A DNA stretch of 64,000 nt, taken from NCBI GenBank assembly GCA_050084985.1, contig JBITNC010000002.1, positions 22,320,001 to 22,384,000 of the forward strand, in the 5' to 3' direction. Source of the stretch: Nageia nagi (Eukaryota > Pinophyta). The position numbers were made by a program, and so were the translations under genes. Under the pieces are notes generated by a model. It had not been told where the DNA came from. It searched no databases and saw nothing but the letters and a program-made list of their open reading frames with translations. Below, piece by piece: positions 36,641 through 48,698 of the stretch (position 1 is its first letter; each line of letters opens with the position of its first letter).

Positions 36641-38121
36641 TAGACTTCCCTGCCTAAAATAATAATCATCCTTTGGTTGTAGCTACTAATTCACTGCCTA
36701 TACCTCAAGTAGCTTTTAAAGTTTTGCCTAAGTATGATGGCTTTGAAAAGATGCCATATGAGCACTATCAAGATGTATCATTATTAGTTTCAAGCTTTGA
36801 CATGATTGATGAAACTATGATAACAAGGATACTATCACACTCTTTTGAAGGCAAAGCAATTGAGTGGTTCAAAACTCTCACTTCATAATCTATAAATTCA
36901 TGGGAAGAGTTCTATCAGGCCCTGATTAAAATGATTTTCTATAAATGGTGATGATAGCATGTTTCTTAACCTCATAGCATGTATAAAAAGGCATTTGCAT
37001 GAATTTATTAATGATTTTAATATCAAATTTGAGAGAACATGGAAATCTATACCAACAATGATAAGACTAACAAATGGTCAAGCTCCGGTATATTACAAAA
37101 AAGCTTTTCTTCTTAACCTCAATATGCTTATTATTATGTCAAGATATACATTCCCAGATGTTTACCAGATAGCAAAGATTACAGATCTGGTAAAATACAA
37201 CATAAAATGTTCATATTTGTATTTCCTAGTTTACCTCCTAAGCAAACTCCCCAAATAGGTCACCCTAAAGTTCTCATCTTACCATCTCCTCCTAAACCTA
37301 CTATTCAAAATTAGCTACCAGCATTACCTACTCTTGTATCCATAAGCACTGGTACTGAACCTAAATTTCAAGAAGAGGAGAAGATAAGGTAGTTGGAGAT
37401 AACTATCAGAAATCTATCCAATAAGATCACTCTATAAGAAAGGTAGAATCATGGTTCAAACTATAGAAGATATGATAATTAGTATCAAAAATGATTCCAG
37501 CCTAAGATCAATAAGCCAGAATAGTCTAATTATCTTAAAATAATTAAGAATACTATTATGATCGATGGTACAGATAGTGCTACTTTAAGCATTATGGAAT
37601 GGTGTCCATCGTGTTCAACTCCTCATTTTCTAGATTCATGCATGGTATATCAACATCAATATTGGGGTTACATTTTGACTAGATGATAGAACTTGCTTTA
37701 GATCCTATTGCTAACCTCATAATGGTCAACTTTGGGTCTCAAGATATGTTAGAGAATAAGCAAATTATGTTCAAACCAGAGCAACTTCTTTAGCAAACCC
37801 ATAGTAGCCTCAAGACACTTAGTAGTATTGATCTCCCACTCAGGACCAACCTAAACCCAATGACATCAAGTTCCATTTAACTTGAGTAATATTATGACAA
37901 GTTTGGGTGCTATTCTATCAAACTTGGGTACTAGTGCCCTGGGTGAAATAAACCCCACTGCAACAAGAAAAAAAGTCTCAAAGAAAGAAAGACTTGATAT
38001 GTTGAGATATCCTTTCATCATTGATTATCATAAAGAAAAGGCTCCTCAACATTTCAGAACACATCAGTAAGTAGAGCCAAGTAAGTCCATCCCATATGCT
38101 CCGTATAATATTATGAAATAA
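36641..38121 (+). pseudogene. Gypsy B gag
   Basis: 36673-36888 encodes a gag N-terminal domain (FKVLPKYDGFEKMPYEHYQD, ending FEGKAIEWFKTLTS). After a shift, 36959-37258 continues with the capsid pattern HEFINDFNIKFERTWKSIP. This W-x-x-L...F...F...W order is typical of retrotrans_gag. The rest to 38121 is degenerate and Gln/Pro-rich. C has the same pieces at 53099-53392 and 52677-52979. No zinc knuckle is evident. Confidence 0.75.
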
Positions 38122-38700
38122 TTGAATAAAACTCCTTCTAAGATGATAATGTTTGATGTATTAAAGATACTAGGTCAATTAGATCTTTTGCAAGAAGCTT
38201 TAAAATTAAAAAATAGTAAAAAGAGAACAAATAAAGAAAATCCTATCTATGTTGTGTCTAAAGTTGTCCCTCTAGCTCCAATAGGTATAACAAGACCCTC
38301 ACCTTTCTATTTATCCATGAGATTAGAAGGTTGGGTACTAAATAACTATATGATTGATACTAGAGTTGCCATAACTATTATCCCTAAATCTATTATAGAT
38401 GAAATAAAATTGTATATTACAAGATGCATTGATGATGTTATATGGTTAGATTCTTCCTCAGTAGATGTTGTTGGTAGTGTTAAAGGTGTTCAAATAACCT
38501 TGAATGCCTTCTTTGATATTCATGTTGTATAAGATATTATTGTAGTTGATCTTCCACCTCTATTTGAAATTTATCTTTCTAGAGAATTTATTGCTAAATT
38601 GGGAGGGTACCTAGCCTTAGACTATAGCCATCTTTTGCTTCCTTTCCAAAAAAAACAAATGAAGATTCTAAATGAGGGCATTAAAACTATCCATCTCAAG
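38122..38700 (+). pseudogene. Gypsy B protease
   Basis: This is a retropepsin-like aspartic protease that would cut the polyprotein. The segment LEGWVLNNYMIDTRVAITII has the flap and beta-strand spacing of the family, with DTR where the catalytic DTG or DSG should be. C shows the same DTR (51378-51827). The frame breaks at a stop at 38530-38532 and then continues to about 38700. Confidence 0.7.
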
Positions 38701-38879
38701 AGGATCAATGAAGTAAATTGTATAAATGATCCATAACCAATGGAAATATTTGAAAGTGACACACTAAAAGAATCACTACTAACAAACGAAGTTCTATTAG
38801 CAAATGATCTAAATTATCAGGTCATAGATGCTAGCATGGGCAATTATTATCTGTATAAAAAAGTTTAGCCAGAGTTAGT

Positions 38880-39330
38880 TACTAATAATAAAAAAAATGA
38901 GGTATGGATGATGTATTTTGATGTTTCTCAATGTAAACATGGATGTGGAGCTGATATTATCCTCAAATTTCCTAAAGGGGCTACCAAAAGATTCTCCTTC
39001 CGATTCACATGGACCCATGCAAACAATGCTGCTTAGTATGAAGCTCTTTGTTTAAGGTTATCTAAAACAATCAATATAGGTATCAAATGCCTAATTATCC
39101 ATGATGATTTTGAATTAGTCATTAAGTAAGTTAGAAATTAGATCAATTTAAAGCACCATTATCTAAAGAATTACAAGAACAGAGTGTGGAATTTGTTGGA
39201 GTCATTTTTGGCTATCAATTTTGTATCTATTCCTAGAAATCACAACCAAATAGCTGATGCACTTGTTAGAAGAGGAGCACATTATAACTCTCCTCATCAT
39301 AAAAGAGGAGCTCTTAGAGTCAAAGTTTAA
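38880..39330 (+). pseudogene. Gypsy B additional RNase H domain upstream of RT
   Basis: This frame matches the RNase H fold used as a second RNase H in plant Tat/Ogre elements. It has a start MMYFDVSQCKHGCGADI with the first Asp, a YEALCLRLSK helix after a stop that removes the Glu position, LIIHDDFELVI with the third acidic residue, and NHNQIADAL with the last Asp. It lies between protease and RT, whereas to my knowledge the second RNase H of Tat elements usually lies between the normal RNase H and integrase. A normal gypsy RNase H is also present after RT. Confidence 0.72.
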
Positions 39331-41060
39331 TGTAAACATTTAGTACTCAATGTTGTAAACTTATAGCAGGTATTTGACTCAGATGAGATTATTATCAATT
39401 TCCTTGTAGATGAAGTAGTGGCTCACACTTTTGGTACTTAGGAAATGCCTAATTGCTTCCAAGAATTAGACATCATTTAGCTTAGAAATAATGTAGTACC
39501 AAAAGGATTTCTCTCTTTTGAAAGACTATTTGATTCAAAAGATGTCTTAAAGGCCATGTTTTTAGTCATCTTGAAGGAGAATTATGTTGAGTTGGAGGTA
39601 GAGCCTAGTAAATTCATAAAAGTTGGTTTAGAGTGTTCTGTGATAGAAAATGATGCTATGTCTCAGATTTATCATGAGTTTTCCTAGGTGATTGCTTGGA
39701 CTTATGATGATCTTAAGACATATGTTAAAGATGTCATCCAACACATGGTTGAACTTAAGCCAAATGCTAAACCATACAAGCAAAAGTAGAGACCTATAAA
39801 TACAAAAATACAAGAAGCTATGAAATAGGAGTTAATCAAACTCTTTGATTTAAAATTCATTTATCCTATTAAGCATTCTTCTTGGGTTACAAATTTAGTT
39901 CTTGTAAAAAAGAAAAATGGAGAAATCAAACTCTATGTTGATTTTAGAAATTTAAATAAAGTGTCCTTGAAAAATAATATCCTCTCCCTCCTATGGAGCA
40001 TATCCTGCATATAGTAGCTAGAGCTTGATATTTTTTAATGATTGATGGTTACTTAGGATTTAACCAAATTTAGGTGAAGGATGAAGATCGGTTCAAGATA
40101 GCATTTATGATTGAATGGGGCACATATGCTTTTCAAAGGATACCATTTGGTCTTTCTAATGTAGGAGCTACTTTTCAAAGAGCCATGGATCATGCATTTG
40201 GTGAGCTAATAAACAAGATCATATTGATTTATCTAGATGATATCACTATCTTCTCCAAAAGTAGAAGTGATCATCTAGAACATTTGAGATTAGTCTTTGA
40301 AAATTGCATGAATTTTGGCATTTCAATCAACCCAAAAAGTTAGTTTTTATGGTCAACCAAGGAAAGTTACTTGGCCATATTATCTCAAAGGAAGGGCTAG
40401 CAATTGATCTAGATAGAGTGAAAGCTATAGAAGCATTACCACTACCCTCTAATAAGAAGGCCTAACAGTCATTCCTTGGTCATATCAATTTTATTAGAAA
40501 ATTAATTAATAACTTTTTAGAAATTGTATCACCAATCACTTCTATGCTAAAAAAAGATGTTGTATTTTCCTGATCATGTGAAGTAAAAATAGCCTTCAAA
40601 GAGATAAAGAAGGCTATAATAGAAGGTCATATGCTTAAAATCTTGATATCTCAAAAGATTTTATTATGTATGCATAATGAGCAAACATAAGCATTACTGC
40701 AATTCTTACACAAAAGGATGATAATAATGAGGAACACCTAATTACCTTTCATAGTCAAACACTACATCAACACCAACAAAGATATTCATTTATTGAAAAG
40801 CAAGTGTTTTCCATTATGAAAGGACTTAAAAAGTTCAAGCATTATGTCTCCTACAATAGAATCTTTGTATATACTATTCATTTAGATGTAAGAAATTATA
40901 TTATACAAAGAGATCTAGGTGAAGGAAGAGCTAGTTGGATTACTAAGATAATGGAATATGATATAGAGATTAAGTCAACTAAGCTGATTAGAGGTAGAGC
41001 TCTTTATGAAAGTATGGCTGAAACTTCACATATGATTTCTCTAGTGGAAGATGAGCAACA
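39331..41060 (+). pseudogene. Gypsy B reverse transcriptase and RNase H
   Basis: A linker with ELKPNAKPYKQK leads into RT: WVTNLVLVKKKNGEIKLYVD, then in 40074-40343 WGTYAFQRIPFGLSNVGATF and KIILIYLDDITIFSKS with the YLDD box. A gypsy-type RNase H follows, with KGLKKFKHYVSYNRI and ASWITKIMEYDIEIKSTKL in 40804-41256. At least one shift near 39980 and several stops break it. Confidence 0.8.
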
Positions 41061-42255
41061 ACTTAATCGAGAAAGTGATTGGATTAAGCAAATCATTATT
41101 TATTTTCAAATGGGTAAGTGTCCTAAAGCTCTAGATAGATTCCAAAAAAGGAGGTTCAAGTTGCATGCCCTTAAATTTGTTATGATAGATGACCACTTGT
41201 ATAGAAAAAAATTTGATCAAACCCTTCTTAGATGTGTGATTGAAGATGAATCTTAAAGGATATTGCATGAATTTCATTACAAATTCTTTGATGGGCATTA
41301 TAATGGACCTACTACAGTAGCAAAGGTGTTACAAGCAGGATATTATTGGCCAATTATATTTTAGGATTCATTTAAGATTGCACAAGAATGTGATAATTGT
41401 AATAGGTTTGTAGGAAAGAGAAGATAAGTTGTCATGCCTCTCAAACAAGTGGTGGTTGAAGAGCCCTTTCAACAATGGGGTATGGACTTTATTGGTGTTA
41501 TAAACCCTAATTCCTTGGTAGGCCACAAATTTATTTTAACTGCAACAAATTATTTCACTAGATGGTCAAAAGCTATACCATGCAAAAATGCAAATTAAGA
41601 AGTGGTAATGGAAATGATTAAACGAATAATCACCTGCTTTGGAATCCCACAAACTATAGTGTTAGATAATGGTCTGGCATTTATTAGAGAGAATCTATCA
41701 AGCTTTATAGCTCAATCAAGAAAACAATTGAAGAGAATCCCAGATAGTGGCATACATAATTTGAATATGCATTATGGGTTGATAGAATTAGTATAAAATC
41801 AACAATAAAGACATCTCTATATACATTGGTATATGGTAAAAGGCCAATGTTGCCAGTACACTTGGAGTTACCAGCTTTAAAAATCCTACAAGAAATGGAA
41901 GACTATGACTTTGAGCCATTATGGTCTAGATATAATCAACTCTTAAAATTAGAGAAAGATTGCAATAAAATGTATGAGTCATTATAGCATCACCAACACA
42001 TCGTCAAGAGATGGTTTGATAAGAAAAAGTCTTCTAGGGTAAAGTTTGAACTAGGTGATATTATCCTCAAATGGAATGAGGAAAGAGTAAAAATTGAAAG
42101 ACATCAAAAATTTGATTCTCTTTAGAGCAGGCCTTATGTCATTACCTAGGCCGTACAAAATAATGCATTCAAGTTACAAGATGTTATTGGGTCCCGGGAG
42201 TTAGCTATTCTTATCAATAGGATCTATTTAAAACATTATCAAGTGATAAGGTAAA
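41061..42255 (+). pseudogene. Gypsy B integrase
   Basis: Zinc-binding domain at about 41250-41430 (HEFHYKFFDGHY, then ECDNCNRFVGKRR). The core starts WGMDFIGVINPNSLVGHKF. 41602-41796 has CFGIPQTIVLDNGLAFI with the second Asp, after which the core is disturbed. The C-terminal domain is at 42000-42250 (GDIILKWNEERVKIERHQKF, LINRIYLKHYQVIR), with a stop at 42253-42255. Matching pieces of C are at 22331-23098 and 48699 onward. Confidence 0.78.
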
Positions 42256-42827
42256 CTTGCATTCACTGTAATACATTATATAATATAAATATTATGAATA
42301 TTTATTTTAAAAAATAAAAAATAATAAATATAATAAATAATCATTGCATAATTTTTGAAAAAGTAAAGTCTTTAATTATCAAATTTAATTCATTATTATT
42401 AGGAGTTAATGTTAGCGTACTGCCTAGCTGTCAACTTTAATTCAACTTAGTCAAGAGTTAATGCTAGTATGTTACCTAGTTATCATTGAATTAAATAGCA
42501 TTTAAGGAAAGATTTCCTTATATTTCATGAACCATCATACAGGTACAAAAAATTAAGTCTGATGTGCTTTGAATTTATTGATCTACCCTATACTAGCTCA
42601 ATCCGTATAGTGCATGAGTTTTGAGATCCTCAAGAAGTAATTACTATTAATGAAAATCTTGTCAACCTTGGACAAATAAAACTCCTCCCGTGCTCTATTG
42701 TTTGATACTTAGCTAATTTTGGGCACTCAAGTTTCCAGAGCATTCAAAGTTTAGAGTTTTTAGAGTAGAGTTATCTTGAGAAAAGAAAAGGTTATAGGAC
42801 CTTGCATCATCCAAATTGCTATTTTTA
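42256..42827 (+). other. Spacer between integrase and 3' coding region of B
   Basis: This 570-bp AT-rich stretch has no recognisable coding. The phrase gttagcgtactgcctag (42412-42428) recurs with changes at 42462-42478, a small local duplication. Confidence 0.55.
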
Positions 42828-45800
42828 ATGACAACACAAAGTTTAAAGAAAGGTGATAATATCATTGCCACCTCTCAGTCATCCTCTGTAATCAAAGTGG
42901 AACAAATCAACACTAACCTACTATCTCTACAAGAAGAATATCTTGAGAATGCACCAGGAGTGAACTGGACTGAGATGGAAGTAATCAATCACATGGATAC
43001 ATGTAGAGCTAAACCTATCCATGTTTTGTTAAAGCTTAACACACCTAAAGTGAGAAAAAAAGGAAAATCTCTTGCTCATTCTAGAAGAGATGTCATGATC
43101 AATTAGGGTTTAGCATATTATGTGCCCTATGAATCTTTCACCTACCCTAAGCTCTTATACTCATCCCATAAGCATCATCAAAAGGGGTACCAAATTGGTA
43201 TGTTCAAGAGCACTGAAGAAGGAGATGCTTCTAAGCCAATATTTGAAGCTATGCTAGATTACTCTCTTGACTCCATTATCTACGCATTTGCTATTCTAGT
43301 ATACTAGATATTTCATGTTAAAAAACAAATTGATTTGAAAAGGAGAAGCATGATTTTTACATCAATTAAGATGAGATGATGAGCTAGATTAATAGGAGAT
43401 ACTAGGATAGCAGAAAAGCAAAACTTTTATCAAGCTACGAAATAGATTTTTTTGAAAGAAAGAAAGATAGAGAAGTGCTATAGGCACTCATGATCATTAT
43501 AGAAAAGAAGACTTAGATAGAAGCAAATGAACCTATGGTGCGCATGGCCTATGATATCTTAGAAGCCCATGTCTACTATGATTTCCCAACTTTCATAACC
43601 AGAGAAATTAAGAAATGTTTATTCAAAATAAAAAAATTAGATTTTAGACATTCTTCCTATCTCTAGTGGCTTTTTTTTCCATCAAAATTTGAACAAACTT
43701 ATAGAGGCGAGGCTCCTAATTGAGCCAACTAGTTCTAGTGTTGTGACAATGCCAATTGACTTGATGGTGCTAATTTGACCAAGTTGCATGGAACCTACTA
43801 TAAATTTATGGACAAGTTCTATGGAATTGTAGTAAAAAATTTTATTAGAAAACTCCCTAATAGACAGTGCAAGAGCACAATAAGGGAGCTACAAGGCAGG
43901 AATAAAATCGATGACTAGTACTTCTTTAAAAATTGCATTGTAATAATAAGGTATGGGTATTTTGAAAAACCCTTATTTTTACCTAAATATGTTACCCTCC
44001 AATTGTATTCAATAGAGATGGGTAGGAAAATTTATGCTCAAGTAAATATGGGGTTGAAGGCAATTTCAAGTCTATTGTAAATATACCAACATCTACTGAG
44101 AATTTTACTCTATTAGAAATAGGATGTACCGATAGTATTACCCAATTCATTGTACAAAATTTCAAATTAGATAAGGTGGGAACTTCATGGATGTATGACA
44201 CATCAAAGGAAATGATTCAGTTAGTAAGTAATAGCAAGAAACATCCAACATTCATCCATGATAGTGGGCCACATATTGAATATTTTGTAAATAAAATAAA
44301 GCAAGAGGTAGAATTGTATACATATTAGAAATTTGTACCTCTAAATAAAGCTTGGATGGCTCTAGAAGGAATAAGAAAGTATAGGAACTGGGAGAATAAG
44401 AGGTAAGATTTTATCCTTAACCTATAGGTCCTCACCCAATTAGCATATCTTGGGTGAAGTGCAAATAAAATTCATTATTTTACAAGATTCAGATTTGAAT
44501 ACACCACAAAAATTCACCACAGTAAAGGTGAATTGTTTGAAAAATTCAAATATAATAAATATTAGGAGGGAGAGTATTCTAAATATCTTCTACCAAAGTT
44601 GGGACAACCTCTTCCTCCTTATTTTCATGAGAAACCTACTATAGAGGAGAAGATAATGCAATTAGACCAAACATCTAGCATGGTTCAAGTCCCAAAGAAG
44701 GGACAACAAGACCCTTTGAACACCACCACTTCTTCCCAAAAACCTTCTTCCAAAAATAAAAGAAAAATTTAAACTCTTGCTTAAAGAGAGTAGACATTAA
44801 AGAAGGAGTAAAAGCCCATTAAAGAGGCTCAGACAACTACAACAAGGTCACAATCACAAATAACTATACCTTCATCTTCAGAGGCAATGGAAGAAGTTCC
44901 AAAGGTGGTCATACAAGAAGTAAAAAAATTTGATCTTGAAGAGTTCAAAGAGCCATAATACATATAAGTTGGTGGTGTAGGATAGGTCCAAAAAGAACAA
45001 CAAGAAGAAACCCTGATAGAGGAATAGAGCCAAATTCAACAAGGTAGGGAAAGTGTACCTGAGGCTAGAAAGATAATAGTAGTGGCACCCATAGGAAGGT
45101 TGGGAGATGATGATGATGAATTCAAAAAGAAAGACTCAAGCCCAATGGATAAGCTTGAGGAACAAGGAAAGGCAAAGGCAATGGAAGAGGCCAAACTTGA
45201 ATTAGAAGCTTAGCAATTCAGTCCTCCCTAGTAGTCCCAACCAACTCAGCAAGTAGAGACACCTATTACAGGTGAAATAATTCCCACTCATTATTTTATT
45301 TCTATTACCTTGCAAGAGGAAATAAAGTCTATTTTTTCTACACAAATTATAGATCCCATTGATTAGGCAACTTTTATATATAAATCTCTTATGTTCCCTG
45401 AGCAACAATCAAGAATTTTGAGTAAAGTAATAGAGATAGAAGATATGAAAATTGCTCAGATGCTTTTCAAAGATGGGTATTTAGAGCTAAATCCCATGGC
45501 TATAATAAATGTAAATATGTAGAGTGCATTAGCTATTGATCAGTACAGATTTTTAATGAACACTTCAATGGTAGCTAGAAAGAGTCTTCAGTCAATGGAG
45601 ACTAAAATAGAGAAATTGAATAAGAAGATTAATCAATATAAGAAAGATTGCTCTTTTAAGGATAAGATAATAATCAGGTTGTATAATAAGAATAAATATT
45701 TGATTATAAAGCTTGAGAAGAAAAAAATAGAATTTGATAAGAGCATGGTGATATCAAAAGCTGAGTTAGATGCTACGTACCAAGTAATAGAACTCAAAGC

Positions 45801-46660
45801 TTAGGCTACAGTTGTGGATGCTTTGAAGATAATATAGATTGAGGTCAAGATGTAGATAGTTAGTGCAATAAATAAAGTTATGTCAAAAGATAATGCAAAG
45901 TTGTTATTGCTAATGAAGAATTTTAGAAAATCCTTGGTAGCACAAGTTGGTGATAGAATGATAACATTATCTCACTTGCATCTACTCAAGGAGGAAGCTA
46001 TACAAGCCATTTAAGAATTTCATGCTCAAAGTGCTCTTCATAAGCTACCTCTGGATATACCTAAAAATATTTTAGAAAACATGCAAGTTTGATTAAGGAT
46101 AATAACTGAAAAGGAGTTTACCATAGTCTCCTCCAAGCTAAAATAGTCATATCAAAAAAGAATCTGAGAAATTTATGATCTCTAGAGTTTAGCATTCAAT
46201 ATGGACATAAATAAATGCCAACTCATAATAGATTTGGGATTTGTTAACAAATTCTTTAATTATTTAGTTGAAATAAAAGCTCCCAAAATATTGAAAGAGT
46301 AGAATTTATAGGGTAGTGCTACCAATTGGGTAGCCAATACCATTTAATTTTTGGAACAATATTTTTTTGAGACACAAATCTAAGATCTACAACAAATAAA
46401 TGAGTTGGCTCAAGAAGCCATTGTAAAATTTTTTCATGTTGGAAAGATAAGTAGTGTCTTGGAAGAGTTCACAGTAGATACTAAGAATATTAAGGTATCC
46501 CTCATCTTCTCACAACCTGATTATAAAGAATTGAGTGAACTAAATAAAAGGATGTAAGCATTCCTCCCTTTAAACATGATGGTAGCAATTGAGATTGCAA
46601 CCAGATCCACTTCTAGGCAAGCTACTAGAAGTAGTAGTTGATGGGTTCTTTTCTCCAGTA
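42828..46660 (+). pseudogene. Gypsy B 3' coding region, unknown protein with coiled coil
   Basis: This is a long degenerate sense-strand coding region of about 3.8 kb. The first open piece starts at the ATG 42828-42830 (MTTQSLKKGDNI). Segments follow with HVYYDFPTFI (about 43570), FIHDSGPHIEYF (about 44260) and LNKAWMALEGIRKYRNW (44343-44393), then a Lys/Glu/Gln/Ser-rich part (44650-45200). 45556-45804 is strongly coiled-coil-like (METKIEKLNKKINQYKKD...), and a further helical part runs to about 46650. The segments match C at 19012-22330 in order. No family is recognised. It may be a separate reading frame or a C-terminal extension. Confidence 0.62.
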
Positions 46661-46690
46661 GATAGAGACCCCAAAGAGCCTTTAGAAGAT

Positions 46691-48693
46691 TGTATTCCTC
46701 TAGAATAACACTCAAAATTTGGGTAATTCTACTATTTTTTATTCTTTATTACTCGAGAGCTATGTATATAAGAGTACCTAAGGGGAAACACTATTCTTTT
46801 AGGGTCTTCATGACTTGTAAGATTTTTCTATAAATTCTTTCCCTTTTCTCATTGCTTTTCCTTAGACTGTCAGAAGTCATTTTTTTTGTAAATAAAGTCA
46901 TCTGGGAGTTTTTTCATTCTTTAGTACTCAAGAATTATGTAAATAAGGTTACTTGGGAGTTATATCAATAAGAATTGTGTCAATTTTGTATTCTTCTATT
47001 CTTTAGTGACCATGAGTTGATAGTTCTCTGGAATCATGTCATCTTCTCCAAATATACTCAAGAAGTCATGTATGTAAAAGTTCCTGGAGTCATATTTATT
47101 GCCTTAGAGTTTTTAAAAATTATTGGCACAAATATCCAAAACTTATACATATTCAAAGTTCCATTTTTTAAGAATATTAACAGTGCCCAATGATTTTGAA
47201 GGATGACATCATAAGTTTTGATAAAAGTTAGTAGGTCTCGAAGTAAGGAATGGTAGGTGAAGACTTTTGAAGAATATCAGTAGAGCCCAATGATTTTAGG
47301 AGGTTACATCACATAATTTTGGTATAAATAAGTGGGCCCTAGATAAATTAAAATTTTTATAAAGCCCATTGATTCTGGGAGATGATGTCATGATTTTTGG
47401 CTAAAATTGGTGGTCCCAGTTGAATCAAAATATAAATAGTACCTAGGGATTTTGAGAGATGATGTCATAATTTTTGGTTAGAATCAATGGGTCTTGATTA
47501 AATAAAAATATTAATAAATCCTGGTGATTTTGAAGGATGACATCATAAATTTTGGTAAAAATAAGCAGGTATCGAAAGAACCAGATCATCAATACAACCT
47601 GAAAGAAGAACATAGAGCCCGCCAAGTAAGTGGAAGAGTAATGCATGAGAAAGAACACCCAGGTCCACTTCATTTTAAGTGTTTTACCCTTAAGGCCTTG
47701 TTAATGCATCAATACCAACTCATTTCCATATAATAGTGGTAATTCTTCTCGATCCAAGTGAACATAATGTCTACCAACCATCATTACTCTAATTACTGAC
47801 ATCCATAGTAGAGATCATAAAGATTGCAGAGAAGTAGATAGTAGCTAATAAAGCATACAACCAAATTGTACCAATTAGTGTGCAATCAGATAACTGCTTA
47901 ATCAGCTATAGTGCTACCTTCAATAAGCAACAATGTTATATTCAATTAGCTATAGGGTTGAGGAAGAAGCAATCAACATGTCAGAAAGATTACGGCTCTA
48001 TGGACATGGCTCACCAGAAGTTACAAATCCCTAGATAGTTTATGTTGATTAGTACTTGTTCATTGTATAATCTAGCATAGTTGTAGCATTTATGTAAATA
48101 GTTCTATTATAGCTATTTCATTCAATGCTAGTAGTAATGTACATTAACGAGATCCAACCACCCAAAAGAGGGGGAAGTTGTATAAATAGCTAGTTTTTAG
48201 AAATTAAGAAGGTTAAACTTTTTTGCAAATTTGCTTTAATCTGTAAAAGCAATTCACATATGATAATGCAAATAGATAATGCTTTTCCCTTTTGCAACAA
48301 AGTGGCTATTATTACTTTTGTAAATGTTATGTGTGGAATGTTTTCTTCAAATTATGGCTATGTATTACGATTGCGAGACCCCAAGTGCGAGATAGTCTAC
48401 TATTCTTAATCTTGGCTATGGATTGTTGCCTATGCTACAATGCTTGAGTTGTGAATTTCCTATTTTAGTTATTTATTTGCTTATCTCTTTCCTATAACTC
48501 TTCATTTTTTATTCCTTTCCTATTACTTTTGACCTTAAATATAGATAGGAACTGACCTATAAATCAAATATTGAGTAGAAAATCAACACGAGTGCATCCC
48601 CACCACCTTTTGCTCTTTCAAGGAACCTACCATTGCAGGAAGTCAAGAACATGACTAAACTAAACCCTTGAGGTTATGCTATACCAATCAACA
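46691..48693 (+). repeat. 3' LTR of gypsy B
   Basis: This 2003-bp LTR runs from TGTATTCC to ATCAACA. It carries five units of a tandem repeat at 47176-47593 (77-105 bp each) and a TATA box at 48181-48188. Near 47690-47720 it shows the unoccupied form of the site into which A inserted in the 5' LTR. Confidence 0.93.
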
Positions 48694-48698
48694 CTAGC

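Larger units (their letters stand above)
23104..48693 (+). mobile_element. Ty3/gypsy element B (Tat-like), inserted in gypsy C integrase
   Basis: B is a plus-strand gypsy element flanked by a perfect 5-bp duplication, CTAGC, at 23099-23103 and 48694-48698. Removing it rejoins the integrase of C. Its 5' LTR is interrupted by chromovirus A. Without A it is about 14.5 kb: LTRs of about 2.0 kb, leader, gag, protease, extra RNase H, RT, RNase H, integrase, a 3' coding region and the 3' LTR. B and C are the same family by both protein and LTR sequence, but their LTRs are distinct subtypes. All coding parts are broken. Confidence 0.88.

Noticed and set aside
45556-45804. Stand-alone coiled-coil gene
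   Set aside because: The flanking frame carries on with similar composition and matches gypsy C in order, so it is part of the 3' coding region of B.
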